Shown here: one piece after another, positions 1 to 8,520 of the stretch
Position numbering within the stretch: position 1 is the first letter of the stretch
How the letters are laid out: every line of letters begins with the position of its first letter
Assembly (NCBI RefSeq): GCF_003841505.1
Contig: NZ_REGA01000016.1
Span: forward strand, 1-64,000
DNA length: 64,000 nucleotides
Source of the DNA: Natrarchaeobius chitinivorans
GTDB taxonomy: Archaea > Halobacteriota > Halobacteria > Halobacteriales > Natrialbaceae
Direction: 5' to 3'
Program-made: the position numbers and the translations under genes
Notes under the pieces: model-generated
Database searches by the model: none
What the model saw: the letters and a program-made list of their open reading frames with translations, nothing else
What the model was told of the DNA's origin: nothing

Positions 1-627
1 CTCGCCTGACGAGACGGGCTGGATCGCCCGGACTGATCAGCGATGGCTCTGGAACGGCGGCGCACTCACGACTGCGAGTGCGCCGCCTGTGACGGGAGAC
101 ATAACGAAGAACCGGCTGGTTTGGTGGAACAGCAGCTATCTCGGTATGATAGCGGTCAGACTCGGTGCAATTTCGGCGTGGTCGCCGTCTCAGCCAGTCA
201 CTAAGCTAGAACGGATGGTAGCCGTTCAAATATTCGTATGAAATACGTGCCTTTCTGTTTCGAACGGTTGATGGGGACGTAACATAGAGCGTGCCCCCGC
301 TAAGTGCTGCGATGCCACTCCCAACAGCAGCGAGAATATTACGACGTTTCATAAAGTCCGAATTCTATAACCGTACAATAAGTTTTCTGTACTGCGCGTT
401 CGACTTTCCGCGTTGATCCCGCCTCAGCCCGTCTAACATTCGCACGCAGTATTCAGCAGCAACTGAACCCCTACTCAGATTCTGTCACAAGAGGTCCGTT
501 GAATGTAAATCATAAACTCATCACTAATTGAACTCAAACCGACCGTTCATTCGGGTATCATATGCTACGACCGTGGCCGCTGACTGGCGTTAGACAAACC
601 AGAATCGGGAGATCCTGTCGACCATTT
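1..627. other. Gene-poor accessory stretch at window start
   Basis: No convincing full-length gene is visible. A 53-codon frame at 43-204 (+) encodes a short Cys-containing peptide with no recognisable family, and a 48-codon frame on the minus strand (206-352) looks like an amputated exported protein, listed separately. From about 360 the sequence is AT-richer and carries no coding signal. The stretch ends at a palindromic repeat. It reads as decayed accessory DNA. Confidence 0.4.
206..352 (-). pseudogene. Fragment of a Tat-exported protein
   Basis: A 48-residue reading frame starts with MKRRN followed by a hydrophobic Ala/Gly-rich segment, which is the pattern of a haloarchaeal twin-arginine signal peptide. 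It stops about 25 residues after the signal, so any mature domain is missing. This suggests the 5' remnant of a secreted or lipoprotein gene. It is too short to assign a family, and chance coding cannot be excluded. Confidence 0.35.
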
Positions 628-628
628 C

Positions 629-784
629 TATAGTAACAACTGGAACTATTCACACACTGATCGCACAGCTCACGGGTCACTGCGTTCCCCGTTCGCTATA
701 TCGCGGTTCTCGTTCGTTACACTCACTCCGAACCGCGCTCTCGTCGTGCGATCAGGTGTGCAGTGACTTCCAGTGGCTACTATA
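629..784. repeat. Palindromic repeat family B, copy 1 (long form)
   Basis: The left end TATAGTAACAACTGGAAC and the right end, read in reverse complement as TATAGTAGCCACTGGAAG, form long imperfect terminal inverted repeats that continue through a CACACNTGATCGCAC block. The interior (about 665-745) is an extra segment absent from the shorter copies at 9390-9473 and 17964-18046. The tetranucleotide TTTC lies on both sides (625-628 and 785-788), consistent with a 4-bp target duplication. This looks like a MITE-type element; the parent transposase is not in the window. Confidence 0.7.
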
Positions 785-797
785 TTTCGAGTTACAC

Positions 798-1607
798 TCA
801 CGCTTTGATTGCGGCCGTTTGGAGATACTGATTCTCGACGATTGCGGTTCCATCAGTCGCACGATTGTATCGACTCATAATGGTGGTGAGATCATCTAAG
901 AGCCGCTCTCGATTGGCAGAATTCAACTTTTCAAGCGCCCGGATCGTCGGGCCGAAGTACGTGCTGAACACCTCCACAGCATGGTCGATCGACCGGTAGT
1001 ACTGGAGTGCCGTCCGTTGGGTACTCTCGACGGATTGGACGCCCGGACCCAGTAGTTCTTCAAGCCCCTCGTTTGTCCCCCAGCGAAGGGGTGACTGAAC
1101 GTCAGGCGGTGGCGGCACGTACTCGGCATGCGCAGCAAACCAGTCTCCGCTCCACCCTTCGGAGATCGGCCCCGCCAGACCGATCTTTCCCCCGGGTTTA
1201 CACACCCGAAGTAACTCGTGTGCCGCCCGCTCCTGATCGGGCGCAAACTGCACCCCGTAGACGGAGAGCACCACGTCGAAGCTGTCATCGGGGAACGGCA
1301 TATCCTGGGCGTCGCCAACGTGGAAATCGATGGATTGTCCGTTGGCCTGTGCACGTGCCGTCGCACGGTCGATCAAGTCGGGGACGTAGTCGATGCCGGT
1401 GACGTCACAGTACCGCCGCTCCGCAATCAGGGCTGCCGTCCCGCTACCACAGGCCACATCCAGCACCCGCTGTCCGGGGTGTGGATCGATCGCCTCAACG
1501 AGCGCCTCCGCCATCACCACGTTTTGGCGAGCAATTTCGTTGAAATCGCCAGTTGTCCACGTCTCCTTCTGGTTCTCTGTAATGTCAGTGTAGTCTATTT
1601 CGTTCAT
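798..1607 (-). CDS. Class I SAM-dependent methyltransferase
   Basis: A 269-aa protein of the Methyltransf_11 / UbiE-like type. Glycine-rich SAM motif I, DVACGSG, lies at about residues 50-56; an acidic motif with GIDYVPDLI follows, then GDAQDMPFPDDSFDVV (motifs II/III) and a post-motif CKPGGKIGLAGP. It would transfer a methyl group from S-adenosylmethionine to an unknown small molecule. The ATG at 1607 is chosen because homology begins there; the open frame extends upstream but that part has no coding character. It diverges from the alpha/beta hydrolase at 1950. The substrate cannot be told from sequence. Confidence 0.85.
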   Translation of the reverse strand: MNEIDYTDITENQKETWTTGDFNEIARQNVVMAEALVEAIDPHPGQRVLDVACGSGTAALIAERRYCDVTGIDYVPDLIDRATARAQANGQSIDFHVGDAQDMPFPDDSFDVVLSVYGVQFAPDQERAAHELLRVCKPGGKIGLAGPISEGWSGDWFAAHAEYVPPPPDVQSPLRWGTNEGLEELLGPGVQSVESTQRTALQYYRSIDHAVEVFSTYFGPTIRALEKLNSANRERLLDDLTTIMSRYNRATDGTAIVENQYLQTAAIKA

Positions 1608-1949
1608 GATTTCGTAGCGACGTTTACGAGCGACCTCGATCGCACGTCGGGATACACCCTCTCGTTCTCGTGAGTCGCCCACGCGACCAGAGAGGCACTT
1701 GAGAAGACTCAGTGAGCCGCACGTTACCGAACAGCATAACAGTGTCGGGTAGAGTGTCCGGTGTGCCAATCTCTGGTAAGGTTGCTCCCACGCCAACACC
1801 CGTGATAGATACGCACGGTGTCTTGCAGTTCCTCGACGGACTACTGGGATCGTAGTAGAACTGGTGTGGGGGATATTGAGGCCGTATTCACCACCTGTCG
1901 GTAACCTGTGACGCAGACTTATTATCGGGTGCAGCGTACGATCATCGTT
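1608..1949. other. Intergenic region between divergent methyltransferase and hydrolase genes
   Basis: No gene is supported here, although the minus-strand frame of the methyltransferase stays open across it. It carries the promoters of the two divergent genes. The clearest is an AT-rich box around 1917-1926 (ACTTATTATC) about 27 nt before the hydrolase ATG at 1950, suggesting a leaderless transcript. No IS ends or repeat copies were recognised. Confidence 0.5.
1917..1926 (+). promoter_or_regulatory. TATA box of alpha/beta hydrolase gene
   Basis: ACTTATTATC is centred about 27 nt upstream of the ATG at 1950, the spacing expected for an archaeal leaderless transcript. It also supports 1950 rather than the in-frame ATG at 1908 as the start. 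Confidence 0.55.
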
Positions 1950-2753
1950 ATGCCGTACGTCCAGTGTAACGGGGCAGACCTCTACTATGAGGACCATGGT
2001 GAGGGCCCTCCGATCATTTTTCTTCACGGTGTGATGTGCGGTCTCAGGTTTTTCGAGCCGCAATTAGCCGGTCTCTCGAACGAGTATCGCACAGTCGCCG
2101 TCGATTTCAGGGGGCACGGTCGCTCTGAGAAAATAGAAGTCGGACACACAGTCGCACAGTACGCCCGTGACCTTCACACGTTCCTCAAACAGCGTGACCT
2201 CGAAGATGTTGTCCTCGTGGGGTGGTCGATGGGTGCATTCGTTTCATGGGATTACGTGGATCAATTCGACACAGAGCGGGTACTGGGACTGGTTAATGTC
2301 GATATCGAGGCGTCCCGATTTCAGTGGGATGACTACGATTACGGACTCACTGACCTGGAGGGTCTGGAAGACACGCTCGCACTGGTCCAAGAAGACCAAA
2401 CGACCTTCATCAATCGCCTCACAGAGCAGGTCTTCTCAAATCCCACCACGGAGATGAGAACGTTACAGTTCGACGAAACGTCTCGAACACCAACCCCTAT
2501 CAAAAGCGCCATCTTGTTCGATGCGCTCACGCGTGATTATCGAGCAGTCCTACCCAAGATCGATGTTCCGATGTTAGTGTGCGCCGGCGCGGATGAAACA
2601 CGGGGAACGGGAACCGTCGCGGCGGTGAGACACGTCGCAGATCTCGTCCCGGAGGCTACGTTCGAACTATTCGAAGGCTGCGGCCACTGTCCGCCTATAG
2701 AGCAACCCGGGCGGTTCAATCGGGTAGTGAGCCAGTTCATCGAAACACTGTGA
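1950..2753 (+). CDS. Alpha/beta hydrolase
   Basis: A 267-aa soluble alpha/beta-hydrolase fold protein. The oxyanion-hole HG motif lies at about 26-27 (FLHGVMCG), the nucleophile elbow GWSMG puts the catalytic Ser at residue 93, an acid candidate is Asp215 (GADE), and the catalytic His is at about 246 in EGCGHCPP. A conserved DFRGHGRS follows strand 4. This arrangement fits esterases, haloperoxidase-like and lactone hydrolases; the substrate is unknown. The start at 1950 is preferred over 1908 because strand 1 begins there and a TATA box lies 27 nt upstream. It is followed by a truncated transposon gene. Confidence 0.85.
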   Translation: MPYVQCNGADLYYEDHGEGPPIIFLHGVMCGLRFFEPQLAGLSNEYRTVAVDFRGHGRSEKIEVGHTVAQYARDLHTFLKQRDLEDVVLVGWSMGAFVSWDYVDQFDTERVLGLVNVDIEASRFQWDDYDYGLTDLEGLEDTLALVQEDQTTFINRLTEQVFSNPTTEMRTLQFDETSRTPTPIKSAILFDALTRDYRAVLPKIDVPMLVCAGADETRGTGTVAAVRHVADLVPEATFELFEGCGHCPPIEQPGRFNRVVSQFIETL

Positions 2754-2870
2754 CTGGTGCGTGCCTTCTATCAAAGCAGGACGAGAGAGTCAGTGACTCC
2801 CATCCTGACAGCGACGAGAGCTTCGTTTGACTGTTTACGTAATTCCGTATAGTCGTTATCCTGAAACAAA

Positions 2871-3773
2871 GTGGAGTACAACCGTGTCCGTCTCAGCAAA
2901 GGTCGGAACATGAAACCGTCACTGTACGCCGCCGACTACATCCTTTGTGAGTACCAGACACGACCTGACGTTGACCTCTCCGAGGTCAAAAACGTCCAGC
3001 AGGTTCGAGCGGTCTGGACTGATACCGAGTGGGAACTCCACTTCGTCTGCAACGTCGAGATCGAAGTTGCTGAAGCCGCCGGTGAGAAAACCGTCGACAT
3101 CGATCTTGGTATTACCACCTTTGCCGCGCTCGCCTACGAGGACGGCTACAGCGAATTGTACCCGTTGAACTGCCTGAAGCAGGACGACTACTACTTCAGC
3201 AAGCGAATCGCTCGCTGTGACGACTCGGGCTCCGAGCAAGCCACGCGGTTGAACCAGAAGAAGTCGGCTCGCCGAACCCACTACTTCCATACGCTCTCCA
3301 AACACATCGTTGAACGATGTGTCGAGGAAGATGTTGGAACAATTGTGGTGGGGGACCTCTCCGGTATCCGTGAGAACGAGCAGAACAGCGAGTCGAAGGA
3401 CTGGGGCACGCACGGTAACCTCGATCTGCACTCGTGGGCCTTCGACCGCTTCATCGACCTCCTCGAATACAAAGCCAAGGTGGAAGGCATCTCGGTCGAG
3501 CAGGTGTCTGAGCGGAATACCGCGAAGTCGTGTTCGTGCTGTGGTCGCAACCGTGACGGGAATCGTGTTGAACGCGGACTGTACGTCTGCGATGAGTGCG
3601 GAACGGTAGCGAACGCGGATGTGAACGGTGCTGAAAATATTCGGCAAAACGTATCTCCGAGTTCACCGAGTCCGTCGGTGAATAGGAGTAACGGCTGGTT
3701 GGCACAGCCTTCGACGTACCTGTTTGACAAGGAAACTGGTGCGTTCGCACCTCGAGAACAGGTCACGTCGTAG
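2871..3773 (+). pseudogene. 5'-truncated tnpB (IS200/IS605-family RNA-guided nuclease)
   Basis: About 300 codons of an IS1341-type TnpB remain. The RuvC-like motifs are visible: DIDLGITTFA (first Asp), VVGDLSGIREN (second motif, where the usual Glu of an E-D-L motif is Gly), and ADVNGAENI (third Asp). A zinc ribbon, CSCCG then CDECG, lies between motifs II and III. Full-length relatives are about 400-430 aa, so roughly the first 110-130 residues are missing, and an in-frame TGA lies immediately upstream (2862-2864). The coding remnant runs straight into a recognisable right end. It is unlikely to make active TnpB. Confidence 0.85.
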
Positions 3774-3775
3774 AC

Positions 3776-3826
3776 CGTAATATCCCAACGTGGGAATCCC
3801 ACGGCTTCAGCCGTGTGGAGGATGTC
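3776..3826 (+). mobile_element. Right end of IS200/IS605-type element (3' part of putative reRNA/omegaRNA)
   Basis: Just after the tnpB stop are two small hairpins: TCCCA-ACG-TGGGA (3783-3795) and CACGGC-TTCA-GCCGTG (3800-3815), followed by TGGAGGATG. The stem-loop with a following GGAGGA motif is typical of the 3' end of haloarchaeal tnpB elements, where it would form the scaffold end of the guide RNA. The sequence after about 3826 would be the guide/flank. No matching left end is visible because the 5' half of the element is lost. Confidence 0.7.
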
Positions 3827-3877
3827 AATATACTGCAAATCCGTCTATGAGACGCTCTCCGTCTGTGAGATGCTCGA

Positions 3878-4375
3878 TCAGAGCAGGAAGGTGTCGGGCC
3901 GATCGTTCAGATCGAGGAACGTGTCGGCTTCGTCGATCAGTTCCTCGGCTGTCGACGATTCGAACGCCATCACCTCGACCCGGACGCCCTCGTGACGGAG
4001 GTGGGAACACAGCCTCGAGAAGTCCCCGTCGCCCGTACAGAGGACGATGGTGTCGACGTGATTCGCGAGCGTCACCGCGTCCAGGCTCATGCCGACGTCC
4101 CAGTCGGCCTTTTTCGTCCCGTCGGAAAACGTCTTGATGTCTTTGATCTTCGTCTCGAAACCGATGTCGACGAGTGCGTCGAAAAAGCTCTCCTCTTCGG
4201 GCGATTCGGCTCTGATGACGTAGGCGATCGCGCGTGTTAGCTGGCGATCCTGTACTGCCTTCTCGAGCAACGCCGAGTAATCGATATTCCGGGTATGGAG
4301 GCTCTGGGCGGTGTGATAAAGGTTCTGGGCGTCAGCCAGAACGGCGACCCGCTGCCCCGAGTGAATTTCGGTCAC
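3878..4375 (-). CDS. NYN-domain protein (LabA/DUF88-like)
   Basis: A 165-aa PIN-like fold protein. The N-terminal VLADAQNLYH places the first conserved Asp and Asn, the centre has ADWDVGMSLDAVTLA with two acidic residues, and VLCTGDGDFSRL carries the final Asp pair. These form the metal-binding site of NYN ribonuclease-like domains. Family members are proposed RNases or RNA-processing factors, so an RNase role is inference. It is convergent with the tnpB remnant and followed on the same strand upstream by htpX. Confidence 0.85.
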   Translation of the reverse strand: MTEIHSGQRVAVLADAQNLYHTAQSLHTRNIDYSALLEKAVQDRQLTRAIAYVIRAESPEEESFFDALVDIGFETKIKDIKTFSDGTKKADWDVGMSLDAVTLANHVDTIVLCTGDGDFSRLCSHLRHEGVRVEVMAFESSTAEELIDEADTFLDLNDRPDTFLL

Positions 4376-4473
4376 GACCGATACTCGAACGGGCTAGGGT
4401 AAAAATCACCGCGTTCGACCGCACGCCGATCCGCGCGTCGCGTCTCGGCCGTCGGCCCGGAATCGCTCGGCGA

Positions 4474-5307
4474 TCAGTTTCGGAGCTTCTCGATTCGCTT
4501 TTCGGTCGGTGGGTGTGTCGAGAACACCTGCTGGAGCAGGCTTCGGTCGGCGTTGAAGATACACAGCGCGTTGACGCCGCTGTCCTCGATGCGGGACTCG
4601 CGTCCTTCCGCACCGCGGGAGATCTTCTCGAGTGCGCGGGCGAGGGGGTCGCCGCGGCCGATGTACTGGCGGGCGGTGTCGTCGGCGACGTACTCGCGGT
4701 ACCGCGAGATTGCCATCACGAGGATCATCACGAGGAAGTTCGCGACGATCGAGGCGACCCACGCGAGGACGAAACTCGCGGGGTTGTTCTCGCCGATCGC
4801 CCGGACGACGAAGAACACGGCGTAGCCGACGATGGTCGCGATCGACTGACCGAGGACCATCATGACCGTGTCGCGGTTTTTGAGGTGGGCGAGTTCGTGG
4901 GCGACGACGCCCTCGAGTTCGTCGTCCTCGAGCAGGCGCATGAGTTCGGTCGAGACGACGACGACTCCGGCTCCCTTCCGTCCCGTCGCGAAGGCGTTGG
5001 GAACACCCATGTCGGCGACCATCAGTCGCGGTTTCTCGAGTTTCATGTCCCGGGAGAGCGACTCGGTCATCCGGTGAACGCGGGCGTACTGTCCCTGGTC
5101 CGGCATGTCCTCCGCGCCGGCGCTTCTGATCGCGAGCCACTTGCCGAGTTTGTACTGGCCGATCGGCAACAGGACGACGCCCAGGACGACCAGCGGTGCC
5201 ATCGAAACACCGAATACCATGACGAAAAACCACGCTGCAGCCAGATAGAGTCCGAACAGGAGGCTGCCGACGAAGGCCATCCGCAGTTGCAAGCCGGTCT
5301 TATTCAT
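4474..5307 (-). CDS. htpX: M48 family zinc metalloprotease HtpX
   Basis: A 277-aa integral membrane metalloprotease, near the usual HtpX length. The zinc motif HELAH lies at residues 137-141, preceded by GVVVVSTELMRLL and followed by conserved downstream segments including YREYVADDTA, which carries the third zinc ligand Glu. Two hydrophobic segments lie at about 10-32 and 35-50 and further ones in the middle. It is expected to cleave damaged membrane proteins at the inner face. The ATG at 5307 is 28 nt from a TATA box on the minus strand, pointing to a leaderless message. Confidence 0.93.
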   Translation of the reverse strand: MNKTGLQLRMAFVGSLLFGLYLAAAWFFVMVFGVSMAPLVVLGVVLLPIGQYKLGKWLAIRSAGAEDMPDQGQYARVHRMTESLSRDMKLEKPRLMVADMGVPNAFATGRKGAGVVVVSTELMRLLEDDELEGVVAHELAHLKNRDTVMMVLGQSIATIVGYAVFFVVRAIGENNPASFVLAWVASIVANFLVMILVMAISRYREYVADDTARQYIGRGDPLARALEKISRGAEGRESRIEDSGVNALCIFNADRSLLQQVFSTHPPTEKRIEKLRN

Positions 5308-5329
5308 GGTCGGCCATTAGGCTTCGATC

Positions 5330-5340
5330 GTATAAATATC
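5330..5340 (-). promoter_or_regulatory. TATA box of htpX
   Basis: On the minus strand the sequence reads GATATTTATAC, centred about 28 nt before the htpX ATG at 5307, as expected for a leaderless archaeal transcript. Confidence 0.65.
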
Positions 5341-5580
5341 GTTGGAACCGGTATCGAATATTGACTGATTGACACGGAGCGAGAGAAGTCACAACCGATA
5401 AGTTCGTCCGGGTCACGTACTCGAGTATGCGCTGCGTCGCTCGTCCACCAGTTCGTCCCGCCGTGAGCGACGCCCGTCCTGGTTTTCCGAAACGCAAACG
5501 TGTCTGAGTGTGCTCGCGGCGGGAGTGGCACCCCGTCCCGGGCACGGTTCGACGCACCGACACACAAAAACGACAGTTCC

Positions 5581-5600
5581 GACGTGTCGACCGACACGTC
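5581..5600. promoter_or_regulatory. Perfect inverted repeat upstream of dapA
   Basis: GACGTGTCG-AC-CGACACGTC has 9-bp arms with a 2-bp spacer. It ends 26 nt before the dapA ATG (5627), overlapping the position expected for a TATA box, so it is a candidate operator for the lysine genes. No binding protein is known from the sequence. Confidence 0.5.
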
Positions 5601-5626
5601 GTATCGACCACCAACACCACGAAATC

Positions 5627-6595
5627 ATGAGTTCAGAAATCGACTTCACGGGCGTCTTCCCGGCGATGTGTACGCCCTTCGACGGCGACGAGCGGATCGA
5701 CTACGAAACGTTGCGAGCCGACGCCAAGCGACTCGAGACAGCGGGCGTCGACGGGCTCGTTCCCGTCGGCTCGACCGGCGAATCGGCGACGCTCACCCAC
5801 GACGAACACGTCCGGGTCGTCGGAGCCGTGATCGACGCCGTCGACGACGTCCCGGTGATCGCGGGGACGGGATCGAACAACACGCGCGAGGCGCTCGAAC
5901 TCTCCGAGCGCGCGGCCGACGCGGGTGCCGACGGCCTGTTGCTCATCTCGCCGTACTACAACAAGCCCGAACAGCGCGGGCTCGTCGAGCACTTCCGAAC
6001 CGTCGCGGACGCTGTCGACCTGCCACAGATCGTCTACAACGTCCCCTCCCGAACCGGGCAGAACGTCGAGCCGGACACCGCCGTTTCCCTCGCGAGCCAC
6101 GAGAATATCGCCGGCTACAAGGCCGCAAGCGGCGACCTCGGCCAGATCGGTGAAGTGATCGAGCGAACGCGTGAGGAAGAGTTTGCCGTGTTGTCCGGCG
6201 ACGATGCCCTGACGCTCCCGACGATTTCGATGGGCGGAAACGGCACGATCAGCGTCGCCGCCAACGTCGAACCCGAGCGAACCTGTGCGATGGTCGGCGC
6301 TGCCCTCGACGGCGACTACGAACGGGCTCGAGCGCTCCACCACGAACTCGGCCCGCTCTTCCGGACGCTGTTCGTCGAGACCAACCCCATCCCGGTCAAG
6401 GAAGCGATGGCGATCCGCGGCTACGGACCGGGGCGGCTCCGTCCCCCGCTCTCGCGGCTCTCCGAGGAGTACCGCGACGAACTCGAGGCGATCCTCGCAG
6501 ATCTCGAGGACGAGCGGGTGGCGGTCGCCGACGATACGAACGAAACGGCCGCGTCCGGGACGGACGGAAACGCGGACCGCGAGGTCGAGCGATGA
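5627..6595 (+). CDS. dapA: 4-hydroxy-tetrahydrodipicolinate synthase
   Basis: A 322-aa class I aldolase that condenses pyruvate with aspartate semialdehyde, the first committed step to diaminopimelate and lysine. The family signatures are clear: PVGSTGESATLTHDEH near the N-terminus, NVPSRTGQN with the catalytic-triad Tyr region, and the Schiff-base lysine in GYKAASGD. The C-terminal 30 residues form an acidic tail. The ATG at 5627 gives the normal family start; upstream in-frame sequence has no homology. Its stop overlaps the dapB start by 4 nt (ATGA), so the two are translationally coupled. Confidence 0.96.
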   Translation: MSSEIDFTGVFPAMCTPFDGDERIDYETLRADAKRLETAGVDGLVPVGSTGESATLTHDEHVRVVGAVIDAVDDVPVIAGTGSNNTREALELSERAADAGADGLLLISPYYNKPEQRGLVEHFRTVADAVDLPQIVYNVPSRTGQNVEPDTAVSLASHENIAGYKAASGDLGQIGEVIERTREEEFAVLSGDDALTLPTISMGGNGTISVAANVEPERTCAMVGAALDGDYERARALHHELGPLFRTLFVETNPIPVKEAMAIRGYGPGRLRPPLSRLSEEYRDELEAILADLEDERVAVADDTNETAASGTDGNADREVER

Positions 6596-7359
6596 CGGTC
6601 CGAATCGGCGTCACCGGCGCGACCGGTCGCATGGGGCGGGAGGTGATCGACGCCGTCGGCGACCGCGAGGACTGCGAGGTCGTCTTCGCGGTCACCCGCG
6701 ATCCGGACGGACGGTCCGTCGGCGGAATCGAAGTCGAACCCGACGGCGAGTTCGACTCGCTCGTCGTCGAGCGCGAGCCGACGGTCGTCGTCGACTTCAC
6801 GGCACCCGGATCGGCGGTCGACTACGCTCGTTCGTGTGCCGGCGCGGGCGTCGCGTTCGTCACCGGAACGACGGGATTCGACGACGAGGGATTCGAGGCG
6901 CTCGCGGACGCGGCTGAGGACGTTCCGGTGCTTCGCGCGCCGAACTTCGCCCGCGGCGTGGAGGCGCTCGTGAACGTCGTCGGCGAAGCGATCGGGAACC
7001 TCCCCGGATACGACGTCGAACTCGTCGAGACCCACCACAACGACAAGGTCGACGCGCCGAGCGGGACGGCAAAGCGGCTGCTCTCGGAGATCGAAGCGTC
7101 CGGCGACTTCGCCGGCCGAACCCACGGCCGCGAGGGAGACCAGCCTCGAGAGGCGGGAGAGATCGGCGTTCACGCGCTCCGGGCGGGCGACGTCACGGGC
7201 GAACACGAAATCATTATCGCGAACAACCACGAGGAGGTGCGATTGACCCACCGCGCCGAGGACCGGGGCGTGTTCGCCGCCGGCGCGGTCGACGCGGCGG
7301 TCTGGCTCGCCGGTCGCGACGCGGGACTGTACGAGTTCGGCGACGTCGTCGCCGACTGA
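6592..7359 (+). CDS. dapB: 4-hydroxy-tetrahydrodipicolinate reductase
   Basis: A 255-aa NAD(P)H-dependent reductase that converts the DapA product to tetrahydrodipicolinate. The N-terminal dinucleotide motif GVTGATGRMG and the substrate-binding segment ETHHNDKVDAPSGTA are intact, followed by GEIGVHALRAGDVTGEHE. Length fits the family. It overlaps dapA by 4 nt and is followed by a repeat-containing gap of 227 bp before dapD. Confidence 0.96.
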   Translation: MTVRIGVTGATGRMGREVIDAVGDREDCEVVFAVTRDPDGRSVGGIEVEPDGEFDSLVVEREPTVVVDFTAPGSAVDYARSCAGAGVAFVTGTTGFDDEGFEALADAAEDVPVLRAPNFARGVEALVNVVGEAIGNLPGYDVELVETHHNDKVDAPSGTAKRLLSEIEASGDFAGRTHGREGDQPREAGEIGVHALRAGDVTGEHEIIIANNHEEVRLTHRAEDRGVFAAGAVDAAVWLAGRDAGLYEFGDVVAD

Positions 7360-7453
7360 TTCGCGAAACCGCTCGGCGTCGTCTTTCTGGCAACTAGCGT
7401 GTGTCGATCGTCGGTGACTGTCCGATGGCGAATTATGCCGATCGTCGGCGTCT

Positions 7454-7541
7454 GTCCGGTCGGAAGCCGCGCTGACCGTTGGCAACTGTCCGATCGGAAG
7501 CCGCGCTGACCGTTGGCAACTGTCCGATCGGAAGCCGCGCC
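7454..7541. repeat. 34-bp direct tandem repeat, about 2.6 copies
   Basis: A 34-bp unit beginning GTCCGATCGGAAGCCGCGCT starts at 7454, 7488 and 7522; the third copy is cut after about 20 bp. Copies differ by one or two bases. It lies between dapB and dapD, ending about 45 bp before the dapD start, inside a 227-bp gap with no gene. It may arise by slippage or act in regulation; the sequence alone does not tell. Confidence 0.85.
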
Positions 7542-7586
7542 GAACAGGTGACCTTTTGGCCCTGCACTCGACACTGTCGGACGACA

Positions 7587-8423
7587 ATGAGCACGCTCGA
7601 GACGGACGTACGCGAACTGTGGGAGCGAAAGGAAAGCGGCGACGTCGACGCCGCGTCGGCGGGCGAGGACGACCTCGCGACCCTCGACGAGTTCCTCGCG
7701 GCCCTCGAGGCCGGCGACGTTCGCGCGGCCGAAAAGCGGGGAGACGAGTGGGAAGCGAACGAGTGGGTCAAGCAGGGGATCTTGCTCAACTTCGGGCTTC
7801 GCGAGACGAAGCCCCGGGAGTACGGCGGCGTCACGTACAACGACGTGCTCCCGCTCGCGGACACGAGCGCGTACGGCGACCGCGGCTCGCGGAACACGCC
7901 CGACGGGACCGTCGTCCGGCAGGGCGCACACGTCGGCTCCGATTGCATCCTGATGAGCCCCGCGTTCGTCAACGTCGGCGCGCACGTCGGCGACGGCACG
8001 CTCGTCGACTCCTGTGATACGGTCGGCTCCTGTGCCCAGATCGGCGAGAACGTCAAACTCGGCGCGAACACGCTGATCGGCGGCGTGCTCGAGCCCGTCG
8101 AGGACGCGCCGGTCGTCGTCGAGGATAACGTCTCGCTCGGCGCTGGCTGTCGGGTCACCTCGGGGTTCGTCGTCGGCGAGAACAGCGTCGTCGGCGAGAA
8201 CACGCTGTTGACGCCGCGCATTCCCGTTTACGACCTCGTCGAGGAGGAGATCGTCTACGGCGAGCTGCCAGCGAACCGGCGCGCGTTCACGCGGTTCGTC
8301 GAGTCCTCGGTCAGCGACCACGACCTCTTCGAGGGCGGCGCGTACAAACCCGCCGTCGTCGCGACCGACCTCGCCGAGGAGACCCTCGAGGCGACCGAGC
8401 GCGAGGACGCACTGCGGGAGTGA
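7587..8423 (+). CDS. dapD: 2,3,4,5-tetrahydropyridine-2,6-dicarboxylate N-succinyltransferase
   Basis: A 278-aa trimeric left-handed beta-helix acyltransferase. The central part has hexapeptide repeats (VGSDCILMSPAFVNVGAHVG onwards) and the conserved LVDSCDTVGSCAQIG and GGVLEP segments. It transfers succinate from succinyl-CoA to tetrahydrodipicolinate, defining the succinylase branch of lysine synthesis. The ATG at 7587 is the first with family homology. It is the last lysine gene before a 2.6-kb accessory insert separates it from lysA and dapE. Confidence 0.95.
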   Translation: MSTLETDVRELWERKESGDVDAASAGEDDLATLDEFLAALEAGDVRAAEKRGDEWEANEWVKQGILLNFGLRETKPREYGGVTYNDVLPLADTSAYGDRGSRNTPDGTVVRQGAHVGSDCILMSPAFVNVGAHVGDGTLVDSCDTVGSCAQIGENVKLGANTLIGGVLEPVEDAPVVVEDNVSLGAGCRVTSGFVVGENSVVGENTLLTPRIPVYDLVEEEIVYGELPANRRAFTRFVESSVSDHDLFEGGAYKPAVVATDLAEETLEATEREDALRE

Positions 8424-8434
8424 CCGGCAGTAAC

Positions 8435-8520
8435 TCATGTGGATTGCTGTAACCGTGTACCGAAGCGACCGGGCGCCATCCCGCGGTCACTCCGGCACCG
8501 ACGTACAGTAACCCGTATCA
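8435..8520. repeat. 80-bp palindromic element (family A), copy A1, with TCA target duplication
   Basis: The core at 8438-8517 begins TGTGGATTGCTGTAACC and ends TACAGTAACCCGTA. The trinucleotide TCA flanks both sides as a direct repeat. The right TCA is the complement of the vapC stop codon. Core length and internal palindromic organisation match the copies listed elsewhere. It lies directly after dapD. Confidence 0.85.

Larger units (their letters stand above)
5308..5626. other. Divergent htpX/dapA intergenic region
   Basis: No gene is supported. The htpX-proximal part carries the htpX TATA box. The dapA-proximal part carries a perfect 9-bp inverted repeat at 5581-5600, listed separately. 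The in-frame extension of dapA upstream of 5627 lacks homology and is treated as non-coding. Confidence 0.5.

Noticed and set aside
1608-2063. N-terminal extension of the methyltransferase to 2063
   Set aside because: The extra 152 residues have no methyltransferase homology and would overlap the divergent hydrolase gene.
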